Origin: Lepidodermella squamata
Taxonomy: Eukaryota > Gastrotricha
Reading direction: 5' to 3'
DNA: 64,000 nt
Assembly: GCA_047495785.1 (NCBI GenBank)
Contig: JBLDXI010000054.1
Span: 4,237,812 to 4,301,811, forward strand
Shown here: positions 12,955-23,753 of the stretch, one piece after another
How the letters are laid out: each line of letters begins with the position of its first letter
How positions within the stretch are numbered: position 1 is the first letter of the stretch
Made by a program: the position numbers and the translations under genes
Notes under the pieces: model-generated
Told to the model about the DNA's origin: nothing
What the model saw: only the letters and a program-made list of their open reading frames with translations
The model's database searches: none

Positions 12955-14520
12955 AGCTTTCATGAAATCTCTGCTGACAAAATCATCAAGGCTGCGGAAA
13001 AACTTACCTCAAAAACAACCACAGGTTACGACGGCGTCGCTGAACGGGCCCTGAGAGCTGCAGTGGTGTCGAAAAACTATTGCGAATTTTTGTCCCAATT
13101 CTTCAACTTGATTCTACGTAACAACGAAATTCCTGAAAAATGGCCCACTAGCGTGGTCACTCCAATCCACAAATCTGGAGACCGATCTGACCCTTCAAAC
13201 TACCGACCGATATCAATCCTATCGTCTGCACTAAAGTTATTCGAAAGATGCATAAGCGACCAAATTAAAGAGCACCTGTATGCACACAACATTCTTAGTA
13301 AATCGCAGTTTGGCTTCCGAAAGCACCACTCAACATCAACGTGCCTACTAGCAATTGCCGAAGACTGGCTCGACGCGTTGAAAGACGGCAATTATGTCGC
13401 AGCAGTCTCTCTCGACCTCAGCAAGGCTTTCGACACATTACACCATGATGGCATCGCCGCATCTTTGAAAGCAGCGGGGTTTGACGAAAAGGCGATTGAG
13501 CTGATCAATTTTTACATCACGCGCCGCCAACAAATCGTAAAAATTGGTAACTGTCTGAAAGACTGCCTGTGAACGTAGGCGTACTTCAAGGCAGTGTCCT
13601 CGGACCATTGCTTTTCTCTCTTTATGTTAATGACCTTTTCTCGATCTGTGATAGCGATAATCTAAGAACTGTCCAATTTGCCGATGACACAACAATTTAT
13701 GCATTCGGATCCACAGCTGCGGAGGCCCGAAACCTACTACAAGATAGGCTAGTCAAGTTCTGCTCGTGGTTTAGCAACAACTCGCTCAAATAATTAAACC
13801 CAGACAAATCCCAGTTTATGGTCTTATCCCCTGTCGAAATTCCCTCCATCAGCCTGCAAATCGCCAATGCAACACTAACCGCCGTCTCTTCAATCGAATT
13901 ATTAAGATTCATCTTGGACCATAGGCTCACCATGGATGAACAAGCGGAAAAAGTGAAAACAAAGTTCGATCTGGCACCTACGCCCTCCGCATCGCTAGCC
14001 AGAATCGCCTACCATCCGCACAGAATAAGGCAATTAGGGCTCTGCTTAACAAACCGTACTCGTTCGACGCCACCGCTCTCCTCAAACAGTTAGGTTGGCT
14101 ACCAATCGACGAGAAACGCCTAATCCACGAAATGACTCTAGTTTGGAAATGTTTGCACTCTCAAGCACCTGCTCTCATCAAAAACTTGATCAACAAACCA
14201 TCGTCCGATCACAAAACCAGGCTTAGCAGCTCTGATGGCGTCGAAATTCCTCGACTAGCTAACCATCTCAGCTTTCGATTTCGTGCTGCTAGCAAGTGGA
14301 ATGACTTACCGCCATCGATAAGATCTTCCGAAAACCCGAAGATCCTCAGAGACGAACTCCTGAAAGTACTGCTGAAAGCAGAATACGTGGACGATTTCGT
14401 CTACACAAAGAAGAGGTAACTCGCCACCTTACCTCGACGCGCCCACCTGCGTCCGTTAGATGGAAGACCGCCTTAGTGCGAATCCAACGCTATTATACAT
14501 ACATACATACATACATACGT
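12955..14520 (+). pseudogene. Decayed non-LTR (LINE) reverse transcriptase
   Basis: The translation gives ordered LINE RT blocks: a KAA.KL..KTTTGYDGV start, then PEKWP..VVTPIHKSGDR, NYRPISIL, FGFRKHHST, SLDLSKAFDTL, GVLQGSVLGPLLF and the catalytic FADDT block, followed by the KLNPDK thumb and a C-terminal region ending near 14419. The frame is broken by a small deletion near 13570, an in-frame TAA near 13793, and a shift near 13970, so it cannot encode an intact polymerase. The 5' part with the endonuclease is missing or unrecognisable upstream. The copy ends in a (TACA)n run, like the microsatellite 3' tails of some LINE families. It resembles Jockey/CR1-type RTs; the clade is not settled. 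Confidence 0.85.
14495..14519. repeat. (TACA)n microsatellite, probable LINE 3' tail
   Basis: About six tandem ATAC/TACA units directly follow the LINE 3' end, consistent with a retrotransposed tail. Confidence 0.75.
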
Positions 14521-16119
14521 ACCAGGGGTAGGGACAATCATTAAGTAGTTAGTAAACCAGACCAAATTTTCCTTGAGCGTAAGCTCGCGATTTTCTCACT
14601 AGCTCCGCCTTATGGCGAAAGCTTGAGTCCGTCAGGGCGAGGAGAAATCGTAATTCGTGATCCTGATCCTGATCCTGCTGGTGTTTCTCATTCTGACTGA
14701 GCTAATACATGGATTTATTTATTTATTTAAAGAGCCATAACGCCCAGAAGAGGACAGCTCAGACAAGTGAAAAGTAAAGACAACAACGAAATTGAAAATC
14801 GAAATAGCATAAATAGTAGACTGATCGGGATCACTATCGAAATCAATGCAATAGTCAACATAACATGGAAACATTTAAAGCCCCATTGACTCGTTGTTGA
14901 GTTGGGGAATGGGGGCTTGGGCTCAGATGGGCTCAGATGGGCTCAGGACATTTGCGCTCTGACGATTGCGGACCGGGCTAGGTCTGGGTTGCGACTGACC
15001 AGAAAACTGATGCAGCAAAATCATGTCGTATTTTTTGAGTCATAATTCTAAATAAAATATGATTGGTAATTCGTAAACAAAAATTTATATGTAAAATTTA
15101 ACTTGATTGTTCTTCACTCGTAATATATAAATGCAATGCGCGTTTTATATTATGCGTAAATAACTTTTCTCATGTCTCATCTCTCATCAGCATTCCCTCA
15201 GCCCTGTCCTTGGTCGTTCGTTACCTATATTTTTTTATTAAACAACAAAAAACCCGCTGCAATCAATTGAGAGCAGTTGCGCTAACCGCTAACGACACTA
15301 GAAATGTGTAGATGAATCTATGGTTAAGTGAATTAGGTTGATAGGCTGTAAAGCTGTTTAGTAGGCTTGTACAGGAAGGAGTTTAATATTCGGCTATTAC
15401 GGCTGGAGATTTCAGCGAGAATACGAATTATTGTGGGTTTTCCTATTCGTAAATCGTGTAAGGCGTCAGCAGCATGTTTCGAGATAGAAGCGCGTGTTCC
15501 GAAAGAAGAAGTATTTTCTATTACCTAGAACTTATATCTGAACAAAAGCGGCTTGATACCTTTGATGACATTGCGATAACTTGTCGACGTTCGACGTTAA
15601 CGTAGGTATCGTGCGTAGAACCTGGAATATGCATAAATTCTACCCTTCTCCACGTTCCACGTCTAGTTATGTGTCCCCCGTTCTCTTTGATATTGCATGT
15701 TGTAGGACAAGGGGCGGGGCCTACTCTAATCCAAATTGATCTTTGTTTAGAACAAAGTTTCCACAATTTGTTCTGTGTTCTATCAAATTTGTTAGTGTCT
15801 CGTTTACTCTTTAGAACTCACATGCGCTGGGCGTTGGCAGTTATTCCAAAACCATGACCTAAGATTTTTCCACTTTGCTGAACCTTGACCGAAGTACCAT
15901 ACACTAAATTTTATAATCAATTGAAATGTTTGACCAGCTCCTGCGTTCGATTCAGTTCTATCCATGAGGAACAGGTTGTACATAGCGTAGCTGTGGCTCG
16001 CCCTATCACCTTGCGGACTCAAGTCGATAATGTCTCAAATCGTACACTCATCAAGACAGCAGGGCTTGCTTGTTCGAATTAGCTATTAAGGAGAGCCACA
16101 ATCGCTTCGCAGTAAATGC
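14521..16119. other. No gene seen
   Basis: Contains short tandem repeats (GATCCT units near 14660, ATGGGCTCAG units near 14925-14945) and no open frame with a family signal. The frame at 15521-15766 (-) has no recognisable domain. Confidence 0.4.
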
Positions 16120-16620
16120 TTAAAAGATGATCAGCCTCGAGGCGATGCAGCAGAGTGATTTCTACATCGCCCCAAATCAGTACACCTAAGCGTTGAAAGC
16201 GGGAAAACATTGGATCACATCAAAATTTGGCCTCGCGAAGTGCTCCCTGGACGAAACGATATCGCGTTCGCTGGTAGAAAAGCCATTTTCAATAACCTGA
16301 TTGACTCACATGTCGCTTACTGCGATGTTGTTCTAGGCGCCGGCTCTTAATTGTCCTTGACATGCTGGACAAAGCTCAATTAGCTTAAATCCAAGTCCTG
16401 CTGCTTAAGCCGTATCAATTCCCATTGCCATTACTCGTACCGGTTACGTACCGGTAACGTACCAGCACCGGTCAGCGGTCAGCGAACGTTCTTCAAACGC
16501 GGCATTAAAGCCTGGAACGACACTCGCAGCTTCGTGTGCAAACTCGGGTCCTAAGCCACTCGTCAAGCCGCCTATCTTGTTGAGTTTGTCAAGGAGCAAT
16601 TAAAGCCATGAATTAGGCAG
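16120..16620 (+). pseudogene. Weak LINE C-terminal remnant
   Basis: Frame-shifted fragments spell a LINE-like C-terminal motif (LIDSHVAYCDVVLGAG near 16298-16345) and a later KAWNDTR segment near 16507. These resemble the region downstream of the RT domain in Jockey/CR1-like elements, and a related region exists in the LINE at 13-14.4 kb. Stops and shifts abound. This is a low-confidence relic. Confidence 0.4.
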
Positions 16621-16943
16621 TTGTTTTCTACGTAGTTATTTTTTACTCGATATTCTCTATACAAAGTAACCGTGAAAACCATCACTTGCGATGAACGGGC
16701 TGCTCTAACATTTCAACCTTCAGCCCAAGAGTACCTCCAGAAATGGTGATTGGGCTTTATATTCATCCATCCATCAATACAATCACATGAAAGATCGCAA
16801 AGAAAGGAAAGATGAATTAGAGTTAGTATTTTGCGGATACCTTAAATCTCCATTTGCTAGAGTTATTTACGATTTAACTAGTTCTACTTTTTTAATCTCT
16901 GTAGGATTGTCAATATTTGTGAGAGGGTGATTGGCTTGATTTC

Positions 16944-16992
16944 GTCTACGACAACCACCAGAGAACGATTGGAAAGAGTGGAGAGTAGAAAG
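16944..16992 (+). repeat. Dispersed NHQR-motif repeat, copy 1
   Basis: A roughly 45-base segment containing ACGACAACCACCAGAGAA, immediately upstream of the ATPase start. Related copies lie at 35150-35195 (-) and 46795-46845 (-). In one frame all three read Y-[DS]-N-H-Q-R-x-x-G-K. Confidence 0.5.
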
Positions 16993-16994
16993 AA

Positions 16995-19900
16995 ATGAGC
17001 TCCTACCGGTCTGCCACGCTGGGCAGTCAAGGTATTCAGATGGGTACTTTGCGCACCGACGATTACAGGTTTGTTGCGTGTAAATTCTGCCGCAAAATAT
17101 TGCATGATAATTGGATTTTTAGGCGTGCTCTTACGCCCCGCGTCGACGTTGACGCAGATGCCGAGACGAGAGCTGCTGAGTATCGCAATAACGGGAACGA
17201 AGGAAACTTAGATGGTCTCAGGCAGGAGCTTATCATGGATGAACATAGAGTCCCGGTGGACGAGCTTTATGCCAGATACAGCACCGATCAAGTCAGCGGT
17301 TTATCATCTGAGCAAGCAAGGGTGTATCTCAACCGTGACGGGCTCAACGAGTTGACTCCTCCCCCAGAAATTCCTGAAGTTCTTAAATTTATGAAACAGC
17401 TTTTTGGAGGGTTTCAAATTGTGTTATGGGTGGGATCTATCGTTTGCCTTGCTGCGTATATTCTTCAGGTATTGTCAGGCATGATTGATAAATAGATTAA
17501 TTTATAATGTCTTCAAAATTTAAAGGTGACAAATTACGATCATCCGCCTCCAGACAATTTCTACATGTTCATTGTTCTTGCTGCAGTAGCTACCGTAACT
17601 GGAGTTTTCTCGTATTTTCAGGTTCGCATTCATTTACTTGTGACTAGAGGCTTTCGACAACAATACTATCACGCTTTCATTTTATAGGAATGGAGATCCT
17701 CCAAAATTTTGAACTCCTTCCGTAGCTATATTCCTCAATTCACGGTTATCATTCGTGACGGAAAACGTGAGCAAATCAGAGTTGAAGAGCTTGTCGTGGG
17801 TGACTTGGTAGAGATAAAAGCTGGAGATCGAATTCCCGCGGATATTCGACTTATTACTGCCGACCAGTTGAAAGTAGACAATTCGTCTCTAACTGGAGAA
17901 GCTGATCCGCAGTCGCGATCGCCTGATTACACAAATGAGAACCCGCTTGAAACCAAGAACCTGATTTTCATGTCCACGTACTGCGTCGAGGGAAGTTGCC
18001 GAGGCATTGTCATTCGCACCGGAGATCGAACGGTTTTCGGAAGGATCGCGAATCTTGCTTCGGGAGTAGATACACGTTCTACGAAAATCGCAAAAGAGAT
18101 TCGTTATTTCATTGTCATCGTAACGGGTAAGTGTTGTTAATATCACTTGTTTATTCGTTTAATATCAAGTTCAATCTTCCAGTCTTTTCATTCCTTCTTG
18201 GCTGCACTTGGTTTCTGATTGCATTTTTGTTGCAATATTTCTGGTGGGATGCGTTCATGTACCTCATCGGTTTGATGGTGGCTCATATTCCGCAAGGAAT
18301 TCTGACGACACTGACAGTAAGTTCCTGATCTTTAACTTTTTTTACAGACTTACAACTTTTGTTAATAAGGTATGCCTGTCGCTAACTGCGAAACGTATGG
18401 CACGTCGAAATTGTCTGGTCAAAAACCTTCAGGCTGTTGAGACATTGGGTTCAGTTTCGTGCATTTTGACCGATAAGTCAGGCACACTAACTCAGAACAG
18501 TTTGGCCGTTCAACATTTGTGGTTCGATTTGAAAACTCATGACGTCGAGCTGAATGAACAAGAAACTGCGCCTTATGCAAACACTCCGACTTATCTTGGC
18601 TTGCTGCGTGCGGCATGTCTTTGCAATAACGCCGAATTCAAACCTCATCAAGCCAGTGTGCCGGCTATGGTAAAATTACACTTTTACAAATGAAGCTAAG
18701 TAAATATATTTGTAAATGTTTTTTAGCGTCGAGAAGTTATTGGGAAAGGAGCCGAAGGAGCGATTTTGCGTTATACTGAGCTAATTTTAGGCGACAGCGT
18801 TGCTGAGCGTGAGAGATTCCCGAAAGTTGCAGAGGTAGCATTCACGTCATCTTCAAGATACCAACTGTCGATTCACGAGCTGCGCACTGAGGGATCGCGC
18901 TATTTACTGGTCATGAAAGGCGCCCCGGAGAAAGTTCTAGACAAGTGTCAAACGATGCTCCTATCAGACGAGCGCAATCAACCGATAACAGTTCAAATAA
19001 CTGACCGAGATCGCCGTGCCGTTTATGATGCCTGTGAGGAATTGGGTAGTCAGAGTGAGCAGATATTGGCGTTCGCCGATCTTGACTTGCCTCCGGCGAA
19101 ATTTCCGCCTGGATTCAATTTTAAAGTTCCATCAAGTGATCCGCCATCAGGAGCTAACTTTCCCGAAGCCGGCTATCGCTTTTTAGGACTTGTTTCGATG
19201 ATTGACCCACCGAGAGCAACCGTCCCCGATGCCGTCAGGAAATGTCGTGACGCTGGAATACGCGTGATTATGATCACTGGGGACCATCCTGCCACCGCCA
19301 AGGCCTTGGCTAGGAAAGTCAATATCATCTCGGAGAGCAGCGAAACAGTCGAAGAAATCGCAACGCGGCGTGGCATTCCTGTGGCTAACGTCAATGCCGA
19401 CGAGGCCAAGGCTTGCGTTATTCAGGGGCATGAGTTGCGCGAAATGGGTCAGCTGCTGGACGAATTCCTGTTGCGACACGAAGAAGTGATTTTCGCCCGC
19501 ACTTCGCCGTCGCAGAAAATTCTGATAACCAGTTCTTGCCAGCGTATTGGTCATGTTGTGGCAATCACGGGCGATGGTGTTAACGATGCTGTTGCGCTTG
19601 CGAAAGCGGACATTGGCATTTCAATGGGAATCACTGGCTGCGATATTAGCAAACAAGTTGCAGATGTCGTCCTCTTGGACGACAATTTCGCATCGATCGT
19701 TGCCGGTGTTGAAGAGGGTCGTCTTATCTACGACAACTTGAAAAAGACAGTCGCATATTCTATCACTTCGAACATCCCTGAGATGGTGCCTTTCATAATG
19801 TGGATCGTTGCTGATATGCCTATTTTCATCAGTACCCTGACTATTTTGTGTATTGATTTGGGAACTGACTTGCTCCCAGCTGTTTCCTTCGTTTACGAAA

Positions 19901-20620
19901 AGTCAGAAGCTGATTTAATGAAACGCAAGCCGCGCAATCCAAAGACTGACAAACTGATCAACGAACGAATGTTGGCATTCTCGTATTGTCAAATGGGTTT
20001 CATGCAGACGGTTGCTGCGTTTTTTGCAGCGTTTGTTGTCATGACCGAATTCGGGTTTTGGCCAACACGTCTGATTGGCCTTCGTCGGGAATGGGACTCG
20101 CCTGGCATTAACGACGTCGAAGACTCTTATGGTCAAGAATGGGTTAGTTATTCTGCCTCCACTATTCCCTCTTTTTGATTGGTGTTATTTTTGCTGTAGT
20201 CGATTTCCCAACGAGCAAAACTCAAGTTTTACGCCTTTTCAGCCTATTTCGTAGCGATAGTAGTTTGCCAATGGGGTAACCTGCTTGCCTGTAAAACTCG
20301 CCGCCAATCGTTGTTCCGCCACGGCATCAAATGGTAGGCACTTTTGATTGGCTAAACAGCGTATATTTATTTCAATAACTAGGAACTATGTAATGCTGTT
20401 CGCGCTCTGCTTCGAAACCATCCTAGCCGTTTTCTTGTGCTATGTTCCGGGAATGCAGACTGCTTTCCAGCTGATGCCGATTCGTTTCGAATGGTGGCTG
20501 CCTGCGCTTCCCTACGCCGCTTTTATCCTGATATTTGACGAGGGACGGAAGTTTTTCCTGCGACGGCAAGACCCCGACGCCATCGGACATGGCTTTGTTT
20601 ACAGAGAAACGTACTACTAG
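16995..20620 (+). CDS. Divergent Na,K/H,K-ATPase-like alpha subunit (P-type ATPase)
   Basis: Nine exons: 16995-17068, 17123-17468, 17526-17621, 17688-18126, 18183-18316, 18370-18669, 18727-20142, 20200-20333, 20383-20620, giving 1058 residues, the normal length of the family. Colinear landmarks are the LTPPPEIPE linker before M1, the A domain, phosphorylation loop with Asp398, GAPE nucleotide-domain motif, [14 protein letters not shown] hinge, the DLGTD of M6, and a C-terminal ETYY. Canonical enzymes exchange Na+ for K+ at the plasma membrane with a beta subunit. Key motifs differ here: TGES is TGEA (241-244), the M4 PEGL is PQGI (355-358), DKTGT is DKSGT (398-402) and the hinge reads GDGVNDAVA (about 745). 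M5 and M6 carboxylates look retained. Loss of the M4 glutamate suggests altered ion binding, so this is probably a specialised paralogue rather than the housekeeping pump. Confidence 0.93.
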
Positions 20621-22466
20621 GTGGTCAAGAGCCAACCGGCCTACAATCCGTGCCTATTGCCTGTTACAAAATTTCCTTTATAAAACCTTGTTGCTATCTC
20701 TGGTTTTAGTCCATTTATTCGATTTTATTTGATCGCATATCGCTAGTAATATTGCTAAAAACACAATTTTTATCAACTCAGCTGATAATGTTAATTTGAG
20801 TCCTACGAGCGCACGAGCTATCTATACATACTTCGACTTTACTTGCTGGTCGGCTGAAATTAACATATCCTAAGCTTCCTTTATACACGTCAGGTTGTGA
20901 AATTAACCTTTATCTGGTACTTTCATTCCATTGGAGACGCTGACGGGCGACGATTTTGCATTTTATTCTCGAAGAAATCCAGTTCTTGAAGCTCGAAGCT
21001 CGGCGCTATTCATGTTTTTGGTTGTGTCTTTTTTACATTACACTTTTTACGGAGTTTCTACTCGAAAAAGGCTCTTTGAGCGCCTATTTTCAATTTTCGA
21101 ATCGGATGGTTGTGTTTTTGCTTGTGTCATTCTGCTCATCAACATGTTTCCAGGTTTTATGCGTCTGTCACTAGCTTCCTCTTCTTCTAATCCAAAACAG
21201 TCTATGCCCTACAGAAGAGGAAGATTACTTCAAAATATTATATGCCATATGCAGGAAGTAGCTTCTCTCAATGCTAACGCGTGAGAGCGCTGCTCCTCTC
21301 GTTGAGGTTGTGAAATTTGTTATCGTTTTTTTCTTATGAAAAATTACCGTTGTATTTAAAAAATGTCAAAGACTGCTCTACATCAATTGCCTGTAAATGC
21401 ACTTGGGCTTGTTTTATATCAAATGCTATTCGGCATCAATTTATACATTACGTAGGTACATTCAACTAATAAAACTGAATTGCTATATCTATATACGATT
21501 GCTACCGTAGTTTTTCCGTAGCACTACGGTAAAACTACGGAAAAACTACGGTCAGTACTACGGTATGACTACGGTAAAATAATTTTTAGGAAAAAAAGAT
21601 TAAATCGCTTTGTAAAATGAAGGAAAACATTAGTTGTGTTTGATAAAATAGATTTGTTATCATGACCAACCATCAAAATCCATTTAGCAATAATCTGCAT
21701 GGGCTAAAAGCAATCAGAGACATAGATGAGGGCTTGCCCAGAGCCATCGCGGACATCGCGTTATAAAAGTGCCAAAGCTGCTCATATATGCAAAGAAGTC
21801 CTCGAAACACTTCCTGGCTAGGGGAGATACGTTGCTCTATCATATGTTCACAGTGCCAACACGGAGTCTCTATTTCTCGGCCTCGATAATCGCACGCAAA
21901 ACCGCCTGTAAACCTGGGCATTTTAACCGTTTTCGACGAATCACACCTGCTTACATAACGCAAGTGAGGCTTGTAACTTTTCAGTGGGATAAAAGAGGGT
22001 GTATTCTGTCAAGTTTTTGAGGTTCCAGTCAGCGTTCCTAATTCCTCGTCTTCGAATCTCGCTGCGCAACTACGGAACAGCGAGCCAGTAGTTAAGGAGC
22101 GAAACTCGGAAATCTCAATTTAAACTGCCGCGTGGAATAATTTTTAAACATCAAAATATATATTCCGATGAATAAATAAAACAGCTATGTGGTGAATTTT
22201 CAAATTTAAATTTTTTATTAAACAACCTTCAACATCTGCATACCCGCGCAACGCCAAGCTAGTGGTTGCCGGCGGCGAGCTCGGCACCCACTACTTCGTT
22301 TTTTACTTTCAACTTGAAAACTACTGTTAATACTGTTGCTATAACGATCCTTCTTTGAGTCGATTGGTGCTTGTTTGTTTGGCTAGCAATCATTCAAGCA
22401 CCTAGCAAGCATCTTTAGGTGTTGGTCATAGAGAGTATTGTAAATGTCATTTCTAGGTATTATCTA
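20621..22466. other. Intergenic interval
   Basis: No supported gene. The frame at 20931-21284 begins at a non-ATG codon and has no family signal. A minus-strand frame at 21673-21963 has a C..C....ET..WHCEH pattern reminiscent of LINE C-terminal zinc knuckles, but this is too weak to call. The CTACGG cluster at 21502-21577 is the clear feature. Confidence 0.4.
21502..21577. repeat. CTACGG repeat cluster, left copy
   Basis: About eight CTACGG/CCGTAG units separated by short A-rich spacers. The outermost two are inverted relative to the rest. A similar cluster occurs at 26377-26460, on the other side of the two following genes. Confidence 0.7.
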
Positions 22467-23692
22467 ATGATGATTCGATCCTCGAATCTTATTTGTGTTC
22501 TGTCGGCCCCGACCACCTCCCTGCCGGCCAGGTTCTGGCGTGCAGACCCTGCAATCGAATTGAGAGCGCTCGTTGAGAGCTTCCGACTCCAATTCATGCC
22601 TCTCGAAAATAATGTGCAGCTATATTATGAAGTAAGTTAGGCATTTCTTGTACTAAAAGCATGCTAACTCGTGTTAAACCACAGCTCAACGAAGAAACCG
22701 ATATATTGCTGCATTCTAACGACTGTTTGAATATGTTCATCGAATATCACTCGAGTAGTAATCCGAAGAGAATAGCTCATTTGAAGCTACTACCAGCAGC
22801 TTTGCCACCAGCAGCTGCTGCTCTGCAAAGTGCGCTTAATGCGTTAATGCCCAACAACAACAGCTCGGCATCGCCGTCTTCTTTCAACGCCCTGCAATCT
22901 CTACTACAATCTCCAGCTGCTGCTAGCGGGATTTTGCAGAACACTCCAGCTTTGCAAAGCTTGTTTCTGCAAAGTTCTGTGAACCCAAAAACAGCTACAT
23001 CGGCAGCTTCGAGGCCGGCTGTAACCGCTACTCCTAGGGCTACGAAGCGCTCTGCTGCTGGAGCGTCTAAAGGCGAAGGCGTCTCGAATAAAACGAGACG
23101 GGTAGCTTTCGAAGATGATTCGTCTCCGGGCTCTGACTCTGATGATGATGAGGATGGCGAAAGAAGTGGTAGGTAAGCTGCCCTACTTCATTCAATAGTT
23201 AATAGTTAACAATGGGATTTCTATTAAGGAGTGCTCGATCTGCGGTCTATCGAAGCGGGGAGGATGGAAGTAGAGGAGACCGAGAGCGGAGGGATCGAGA
23301 CCGAAGCAGCAGCATCAGCGGGGGAAACGCTCACGACCGCAGGAGCAGAAGATCTGACGACTTCTGGAGCGGTGAAACCTCTTGGAGATCCCCTTGCGCG
23401 TAAGTATATTATTCAGTTTAATCCTGTTAATGTTTCACTTGCTTCTTTCTGTTTGTATAGCCTCCTCATAGCAAATACTGAGCAGGCGCGAGTAGCACCC
23501 CGTCCTTTCGAGCCCCGCGAAATCGATGTCCTTCAGCAAATAGCCCAACAATTATTAGCCGACAAAAAGGAGCTAACTGAAGAGACTGTGCTAGATGCTA
23601 TGTCAAAGTTACGCATCAGCCTCGCTGAATCCTTCAGTGGACGTAAGCTCGGGAGTCTGGTAAGGAAAATGAAGGAAATCGGGAAGAAATGA
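22467..23692 (+). CDS. Unknown nuclear protein with a TFIIS-N-like C-terminus
   Basis: Four exons: 22467-22631, 22685-23172, 23229-23399, 23461-23692, giving 351 residues. I do not recognise the family. Residues about 1-90 look globular and are followed by an S/A/N/Q-rich, Pro-containing low-complexity region, an acidic patch (SDSDDDEDGE) and an RS/RD-rich stretch (DRERRDRDRS). The last 60 residues form helices with a pattern like the start of TFIIS N-terminal/LEDGF IBD domains (alternating VLxxMxxLRISLAE and GRKLGSLVRKMKEI). This would suit a chromatin or transcription-elongation factor, by inference only. The TGA comes before the domain would normally end, and the next gene starts 61 bp later on the same strand, so the two models could be parts of one gene. 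The start is the first in-frame ATG. Confidence 0.6.
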
Positions 23693-23753
23693 TTTGAAGC
23701 AAGGTTTAGCTCATGCAATTGAGGTGATTTTTTGTTATTTAGATATTGTTGAA

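Noticed and set aside
20931-21284. 117-residue frame downstream of the ATPase
   Set aside because: Starts at a non-ATG codon, shows no family similarity and no splice context, and composition is like neighbouring non-coding DNA.
21673-21963. Minus-strand frame with a Cys/His pattern like a LINE zinc knuckle
   Set aside because: Spacing is irregular and no other LINE block is nearby; chance cannot be excluded.
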